Part shown: positions 60,116 through 64,000 of the stretch, piece after piece
How positions within the stretch are numbered: position 1 is the stretch's first letter
Layout of the letters: each line of letters starts with the position of its first letter
DNA from: Archaeoglobus sp. JdFR-27
GTDB taxonomy: Archaea; Halobacteriota; Archaeoglobi; Archaeoglobales; Archaeoglobaceae
Assembly (NCBI GenBank): GCA_002011235.1
Contig: MTMO01000037.1
Coordinates: 1-64,000, forward strand
Length of the DNA: 64,000 nucleotides
Direction of reading: 5' to 3'
The notes under the pieces: model-generated
The model's database searches: none
What the model was told of the DNA's origin: nothing
What the model saw: the letters and a program-made list of their open reading frames with translations, nothing else
Program-made: the position numbers and the translations under genes

Positions 60116-61474
60116 ATGCCTGAAATGTATCCAGTACATCCAATCGATTATCGCTATGGTACGCCTGAGATGAAAAGAATCTGGAGTGAAGAGAGCAAGA
60201 TAAAAAGAATGATATGGGTCGAGGTTGCTCTTTTAAAAGCTCTTTCAAAAGCAGGATACTTTGAGATGGATTTTAAAGAGGTAAAGCAGAAAATTCTCAA
60301 AATAAAGCCCGAAGATGTCAAAGCCATTGAAGATGAGATAAAACATGACATAATGGCTCTCGTTAAAGCAATCTCAAACCAACTAAGCGAAGCAGAAGCG
60401 AGATGGGTTCATTTTGGAGCTACATCTAACGACATAATCGACACCGCTACAGCCACCCAGTTGAGAGACAGCACGAAGATCCTCGAGATCAAAATTAAAA
60501 AGCTGTCAGAATTGCTCGTCGAAAAAGCAGAAGAGTATAAAAACGTTGTATGCTTGGGAAGAACTCATGGCCAGGCAGCTTTACCAACAACCTATGGCTT
60601 CAGATTTGCTTTGTGGGCCTCTGAAATCACTAGGCATTACATCAGGCTTCAGCAGCTAAAGGAGAGGTTGCTTGTTGGGCAGATGAGTGGGGCCGTTGGT
60701 ACACAAGCAGCTTTTGGTGAGAAAGGTTTAGAGATTGAGGCTGAAGTGATGCGGCTTTTGAACCTGAAACCTGCAATAATCTCCTCCCAGATAATACCCA
60801 GAGACATCTACTGCGAATACATTGAGTTCCTCACAAACCTTTCCACAACCCTTGAGAAGATTGCAACCAACCTCAGAGTTCTCCAGAGAGCAGAGGTTGC
60901 TGAACTTTCAGAAAAATTCGAGAAAAAGCAGGTTGGCAGCTCTACTATGCCCCATAAAAGAAATCCAATCGATAGCGAGAATATCTGTGGGCTCGCCAGA
61001 GTTGTAAGAGGATTTGCTGAGCCCCAACATCAGAGTTCAATTTTATGGGAGGAACGAGACCTAACAAACTCCTCAGCTGAAAGGATAACCCTCGTTGAGT
61101 CGACTGTTCTTGCGGACCACATCCTTACCAAAACGATAAAAGTTATATCAAATCTCAGCCTTGATGAGGAAGCGATAAAAAGAAACTTGGAGGCTCAGAA
61201 GGGTCTAAATCTAAGTGAGGCTGTTATGGTAGCAATTACGGAGAGGGGAGCAGGGAGACAGGAGGCTCATGAGCTTTTAAGGGAGGCTGCGATGAAATCA
61301 TATCAGAGTGGTGAAAGCTTTCTGGAAATACTCAAAAATGATGAGAGAATCCGAAAGTTTCTCTCTGAAGAAGAGCTAGAAGAGATACTCAAGCCGGAAA
61401 ACTATCTCGGAACCACTGATAAGAAGATTGACTCAGTTGTCAAATGGATGAAATCCGTCTTTAAAATCACATGA
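60116..61474 (+). CDS. purB: adenylosuccinate lyase
   Basis: A 452-residue fumarase/aspartase-superfamily enzyme that splits adenylosuccinate and SAICAR in purine synthesis. The superfamily signature GSSTMPHKRNP starts at residue 274, and the N-terminal YPVHPIDYRYGTPEMKRIW and HFGATSNDIIDTA blocks fit PurB. An extension from ATG 60050 adds 22 residues unlike the family. TTTTTTATAC (about 60085-60094) lies about 25 bases before ATG 60116, so the messenger is probably leaderless and this start is preferred. Confidence 0.94.
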   Translation: MPEMYPVHPIDYRYGTPEMKRIWSEESKIKRMIWVEVALLKALSKAGYFEMDFKEVKQKILKIKPEDVKAIEDEIKHDIMALVKAISNQLSEAEARWVHFGATSNDIIDTATATQLRDSTKILEIKIKKLSELLVEKAEEYKNVVCLGRTHGQAALPTTYGFRFALWASEITRHYIRLQQLKERLLVGQMSGAVGTQAAFGEKGLEIEAEVMRLLNLKPAIISSQIIPRDIYCEYIEFLTNLSTTLEKIATNLRVLQRAEVAELSEKFEKKQVGSSTMPHKRNPIDSENICGLARVVRGFAEPQHQSSILWEERDLTNSSAERITLVESTVLADHILTKTIKVISNLSLDEEAIKRNLEAQKGLNLSEAVMVAITERGAGRQEAHELLREAAMKSYQSGESFLEILKNDERIRKFLSEEELEEILKPENYLGTTDKKIDSVVKWMKSVFKIT

Positions 61475-61524
61475 TGATAATTATCAAAAGGTTTAAGTAC
61501 TATCAGCTATCATTATTATGATAG
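61475..61524 (+). promoter_or_regulatory. two palindromes before the RHH-like gene
   Basis: TGATAATTATCA (61475-61486) is a perfect 12-base palindrome that begins at the first base after the purB stop. CTATCAT (61507-61513) and ATGATAG (61518-61524) form a second palindrome with a 4-base loop. A TATA-like TTTAAGTA (61492-61499) lies between, so both flank or overlap the probable start of transcription. The shape fits autorepression by a small dimeric DNA-binding protein. Confidence 0.5.
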
Positions 61525-61533
61525 GTGAGATAA

Positions 61534-61725
61534 ATGGTAAAGATAGTGCATGCTCAGACTGTATTGCCAGAAAGTGTCCTGGAAGAGTTGAAAAAGAAAA
61601 CGGGGGAAGGAGCTACTAAAGATGCTATAGCTAAGGCTGTAGACCACTATTTAATGTGCCCCTATACCCATGAAGAACCTCTCGAGAAAAGATTGGAAGA
61701 AGTCTTGAAAAAGAAGAAAAAGTAG
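61534..61725 (+). CDS. small ribbon-helix-helix-like protein (DUF5371-like)
   Basis: A 63-residue protein with the secondary structure of a ribbon-helix-helix DNA-binding protein: a beta strand (KIVHAQTVLP), helix 1 (ESVLEELKKKTGEG) and helix 2 (TKDAIAKAVDHYLMC), then a charged tail (EKRLEEVLKKKKK). Similar short archaeal proteins are listed under an uncharacterised DUF5371 family in my memory. A good ribosome site (AGGTGAG) is before the ATG. The two palindromes just upstream suggest autoregulation; a toxin partner is not seen downstream. Confidence 0.7.
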   Translation: MVKIVHAQTVLPESVLEELKKKTGEGATKDAIAKAVDHYLMCPYTHEEPLEKRLEEVLKKKKK

Positions 61726-61769
61726 GTTTTAAATTTTAAAACCTATTTCCCTTTCTCCAAACCTTTCCC

Positions 61770-62846
61770 CTAAGATTGAAATCTATTGGGAGAGAAATTA
61801 TTGAGGGATTTTCCTTTTAGTATCATCTCTGAGATGAGCTCCCCGACAGCTGGACCTATGCTCATTCCATGTTTACCCAATCCATTTGCTTGGATGAACC
61901 CTTTTACCTCAGTCTCTCCTATAACCGGCATACCATCCCTGCTGCAATCATAAACTCCTGCCCACTGTCTCAAAACTGATAAGCCTTTTAAACTGGGGAC
62001 CATCTCTACTGCTCCTTTTGCGTACCTTATCAGAAAGTCTAAGGAAGAAGATGTATTAAGCTCGTTAGTCTCTTTTCCCACGATCCCTCCAACGACCTCA
62101 CCCCTTGCGGACTGGCTCAAGTAAACGCCATTGGATACATTCAAGATGTAAGGGTTTATGAACGGCTTCAGACTTTCTAAAACGCAGATCTCTTCTTTGA
62201 TAACGACATTATTCAAAGATACTCCAGCCAATCTGCTTATCTCATTGCTCCAAGCTCCGGCTGCATTCACAATGAAATCAGCCTTGAAAAACTCTCCGTT
62301 GGCTTTCAAACCCTTGACCTCTCCATTTTCCACAACTATCTCACTAACCTCGGTCTGCGGTTTTATTTCGGCTCCTCTAGCTTTACAACCTTTTTCATAA
62401 CCCCATATAACAGGCCAAGGAAAGATTACACCCCCTTCCCCATAAAATCCACCGGCAACCGATTTAGGATTGAAACCTGGAATCATATTCTTAATTTCAA
62501 ATGGATCTATCTCTCTAACCTTCAATCCAGCAGATCTTTGCAAATAATATTCTTTTTCAAGTTTTTCCATATCTATGTCGTTTTTTGCTACTTTAAGGTA
62601 ACCATCTTTCCTGAAGAGGAAATTGAAGTTGACTTCTCCCTGAACGTCATCGTATATTTTCATACTTCTCTTTGCAAGATCAATAAGTTCTTTGTTTCCA
62701 AGCATCGTAGTGATGCCTCCTGTATTTCTGCCTGAGGCACCATAGAGAGGATACCTCCTCTCAAAAACAACAACTTCAGCTGAATTTGAAAGAAAGTATG
62801 CAGATGAGAGGCCAACAATTCCGCTTCCGATAATTGCAACCTTCAT
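61770..62846 (-). CDS. FAD-dependent amine/amino-acid oxidoreductase (PdhB/DAO type)
   Basis: A 358-residue D-amino-acid-oxidase-family flavoprotein. The N-terminal GIVGLSSAYFLSNSAEVVVFE (GxGxxG, about 7-30) and GRNTGGI bind FAD, and the C-terminal VRQWAGVYDCSRDGMPVIGE, GLGKHGMSIGPAVGELISEMI closes the FAD site. In the four-gene L-proline dehydrogenase complex of Thermococcales the beta subunit is of this kind. It overlaps the BFD-like gene by four bases. Substrate may be proline, sarcosine or another amine. Confidence 0.87.
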   Translation of the reverse strand: MKVAIIGSGIVGLSSAYFLSNSAEVVVFERRYPLYGASGRNTGGITTMLGNKELIDLAKRSMKIYDDVQGEVNFNFLFRKDGYLKVAKNDIDMEKLEKEYYLQRSAGLKVREIDPFEIKNMIPGFNPKSVAGGFYGEGGVIFPWPVIWGYEKGCKARGAEIKPQTEVSEIVVENGEVKGLKANGEFFKADFIVNAAGAWSNEISRLAGVSLNNVVIKEEICVLESLKPFINPYILNVSNGVYLSQSARGEVVGGIVGKETNELNTSSSLDFLIRYAKGAVEMVPSLKGLSVLRQWAGVYDCSRDGMPVIGETEVKGFIQANGLGKHGMSIGPAVGELISEMILKGKSLNNFSPNRFQS

Positions 62847-63157
62847 TCCCTTTCACCTTCCATCAGAATGTAAAGGGGTACCGGATTGACCGGTGGCCTT
62901 TGAGTTGTTATACCTATTTCATCAACCGATTTCCCTGTTTTCTGGGCGAGTATTCGAAGAACATGCATCAAACATCCCTTACCTTGACAGAAACCTGTAG
63001 TTGCTCCGGTATACCTTTTAAGGCTCTCTATGTCATCGTAGCCTTCCTCGATCGCATGGATGATCTCATCTTCGGTAAGATCTTCACATCTGCAAACGAT
63101 TTTTCTGTCTTTGACCATGCTACTCACCCTCTTCAATAATTCTAATAGCCCTAACAT
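62843..63157 (-). CDS. BFD-like [2Fe-2S] protein
   Basis: A 104-residue protein with a BFD-like [2Fe-2S] domain: CRCEDLTEDEIIHAIEEGYDD (Cys24 and Cys26 region) and TGFCQGKGCLMHVLRIL. This matches the small subunit PdhF of dye-linked proline dehydrogenase. It passes electrons between the flavin of the PdhB-like subunit and the rest of the complex. It overlaps both neighbours, the ferredoxin gene by 38 bases. Confidence 0.85.
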   Translation of the reverse strand: MLGLLELLKRVSSMVKDRKIVCRCEDLTEDEIIHAIEEGYDDIESLKRYTGATTGFCQGKGCLMHVLRILAQKTGKSVDEIGITTQRPPVNPVPLYILMEGERE

Positions 63158-63608
63158 CGAAAATAAGATCGGGATCTATTTCAACTCTTACAAGCGATGT
63201 TTGATCATTTCTCTCAGGTGGGAGAACCCATGTAACCTTTCCTTTTCCTACTTCCTCGCCCTTTCTGTTAAGTAAAACAACCTCCTGTCCCTTTTTAGGC
63301 CATGGAAGAAATTCGTGAGCCAAGGTGACGTATCCTTTTCCATCTTTCAATCTGAGCATGAAAATTGCAAGTCCTGGACACACCCTTATACATTGCATGC
63401 ATCCATTACACTTCTCATAATCCATTTCAGGAGGGGCGTTGATGTTTTCCATTCTTATCGCATCGTACTTGCATGACTCAATGCAAGGTGAGCAGGGTAT
63501 CTCCTGCGGACATTCTATGTATGCCACTGCCCTTTCCTCAAGCCTCTCCTTCGAAGGCTTTGGGGGGAGTTCATCCTCCTCAAGATAGCCCCTTACAAGA
63601 TAGCTCAT
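63120..63608 (-). CDS. ferredoxin-like [4Fe-4S] protein with extra beta domain
   Basis: A 162-residue protein with two cysteine motifs: CPQEIPCSPCIESC and CNGCMQCIRVCPGLAIFML, enough for two [4Fe-4S] clusters, then a beta-rich C-terminal domain (GKGYVTLAHEFLPWPKKGQEVVLLNRKGEEVG). The N-terminal proline-rich stretch is common in amine dehydrogenase modules. It corresponds to PdhX in the proline dehydrogenase operon. Overlaps both neighbours, the upstream PdhA-like gene by four bases. Confidence 0.82.
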   Translation of the reverse strand: MSYLVRGYLEEDELPPKPSKERLEERAVAYIECPQEIPCSPCIESCKYDAIRMENINAPPEMDYEKCNGCMQCIRVCPGLAIFMLRLKDGKGYVTLAHEFLPWPKKGQEVVLLNRKGEEVGKGKVTWVLPPERNDQTSLVRVEIDPDLIFDVRAIRIIEEGE

Positions 63609-64000
63609 GCTTCTGCCTCCTGCAATTCTTCAATACTTACCTTCTTCAACCCCGAAACAATCCTTTCTCCAAATGGCCCTTCTCTGAATTCTTTGAGGTC
63701 TCTGACAACTTCTTCCCTCACCTTTAACGCCTCATCCCCACCGTAACCTATTTTTATAGCAGCATCAATCCCAGCAATCCTTCCCTCCATCATCGCAGCA
63801 GTGGCTTCCTCTATACCCGCAACGTCTCCAGCAACATAAACGCCTTCAACAGTCGTTTCACCGTATCTATTTCTCAATGGAACTAGTCCTCCTAATTCAG
63901 GAATAAACCTCATCTTACAGCCAGCCTGATATAGCAATTCATGAGTTGGAGAGAGACCAATTGCAATACAGATAAAATCACAGTCGATTCTCTTTTCAGT
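63605..64000 (-). CDS. NAD(P)/FAD oxidoreductase, C-terminal part (PdhA/SoxA type)
   Basis: Only the C-terminal ~131 codons are in the window; the frame is open to the right edge. VEGVYVAGDVAGIEEATAAMMEGRIAGIDAA is the FAD-binding end of a pyridine nucleotide-disulfide oxidoreductase, and CIAIGLSPTHELLYQAGC is the conserved stretch before it. Together with the next three genes this gives a four-subunit complex, and the order matches PdhA, X, F, B. The likely role is passing electrons from the amine-oxidising subunit to NAD or another acceptor. Confidence 0.85.
   Translation of the reverse strand, partial: TEKRIDCDFICIAIGLSPTHELLYQAGCKMRFIPELGGLVPLRNRYGETTVEGVYVAGDVAGIEEATAAMMEGRIAGIDAAIKIGYGGDEALKVREEVVRDLKEFREGPFGERIVSGLKKVSIEELQEAEA

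Noticed and set aside
1-64000. CRISPR arrays or cas genes
   Set aside because: No regularly spaced repeats of 24-37 bases were seen; the only repeat arrays are short tandem units without spacers, and no Cas-like protein was read.

Overview
The window is a stretch of a hyperthermophilic euryarchaeal chromosome, most likely an Archaeoglobales member (Archaeoglobus, Ferroglobus or Geoglobus type). The main reason is an uninterrupted fqoJKMLNA-BC-DHIF operon for F420H2:quinone oxidoreductase, in the gene order I recall for Archaeoglobus fulgidus. Both ether-lipid enzymes (GGGP and DGGGP synthase), the archaeal exosome/proteasome superoperon, archaea-only families (DUF531, DUF22, DUF447, DUF2148) and TATA boxes placed about 25 bases before leaderless start codons all agree. 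Species cannot be fixed from the sequence alone.

Layout. 1-5100: a partial NAD(P)-binding protein, a radical SAM protein, an m5C methyltransferase, a DUF2148 Fe-S protein, then DGGGP and GGGP synthases. 5235-9676 (minus): rpoP, rpl37ae, rrp42, rrp41, rrp4, SBDS, psmA and RNase P Pop5, mostly with overlapping start and stop codons. 9765-19913: a nucleoside deaminase, then a membrane-associated MoxR/DUF58/transglutaminase operon, DUF531, and the tRNA-splicing phosphotransferase KptA. 20037-26242: a structured palindrome, an Fe-S reductase interrupted by one amber codon, CooC, a UbiA prenyltransferase, a CitG-like/DUF447 pair, and an acyl-CoA ligase headed by a 65-residue membrane protein.

26437-28902 holds a LutABC-like lactate oxidation operon and 29088-40203 the fqo operon. 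Lactate electrons could thus pass to the quinone pool, and F420H2 made in the C1 pathway is oxidised by Fqo; the CooC gene hints at CO dehydrogenase elsewhere. 40501-49868 is more accessory: zinc-ribbon/DUF22 pair, Fe-S protein with MFS transporter, relics of a mobile element and of a membrane gene, a flavin-dependent oxidoreductase, a second MFS, and a HEAT/DUF3795/SPL-like radical SAM group in which DUF3795 carries a frameshift.

50125-57416 includes a small M50-like protease, an AlaX-like protein, and a complete mannosylglycerate locus (mpgS-mpgP-manC) divergent from asnB across an inverted repeat that carries a TATA box in each arm; mpgP appears to use an ATT start codon. A tRNA-His follows. 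57796-64000 has a stand-alone molybdopterin oxidoreductase, purB, a small ribbon-helix-helix-like protein behind two palindromes, and the end of a four-gene operon resembling the dye-linked L-proline dehydrogenase complex (PdhA/X/F/B). No CRISPR array, rRNA gene or intact insertion sequence was seen.
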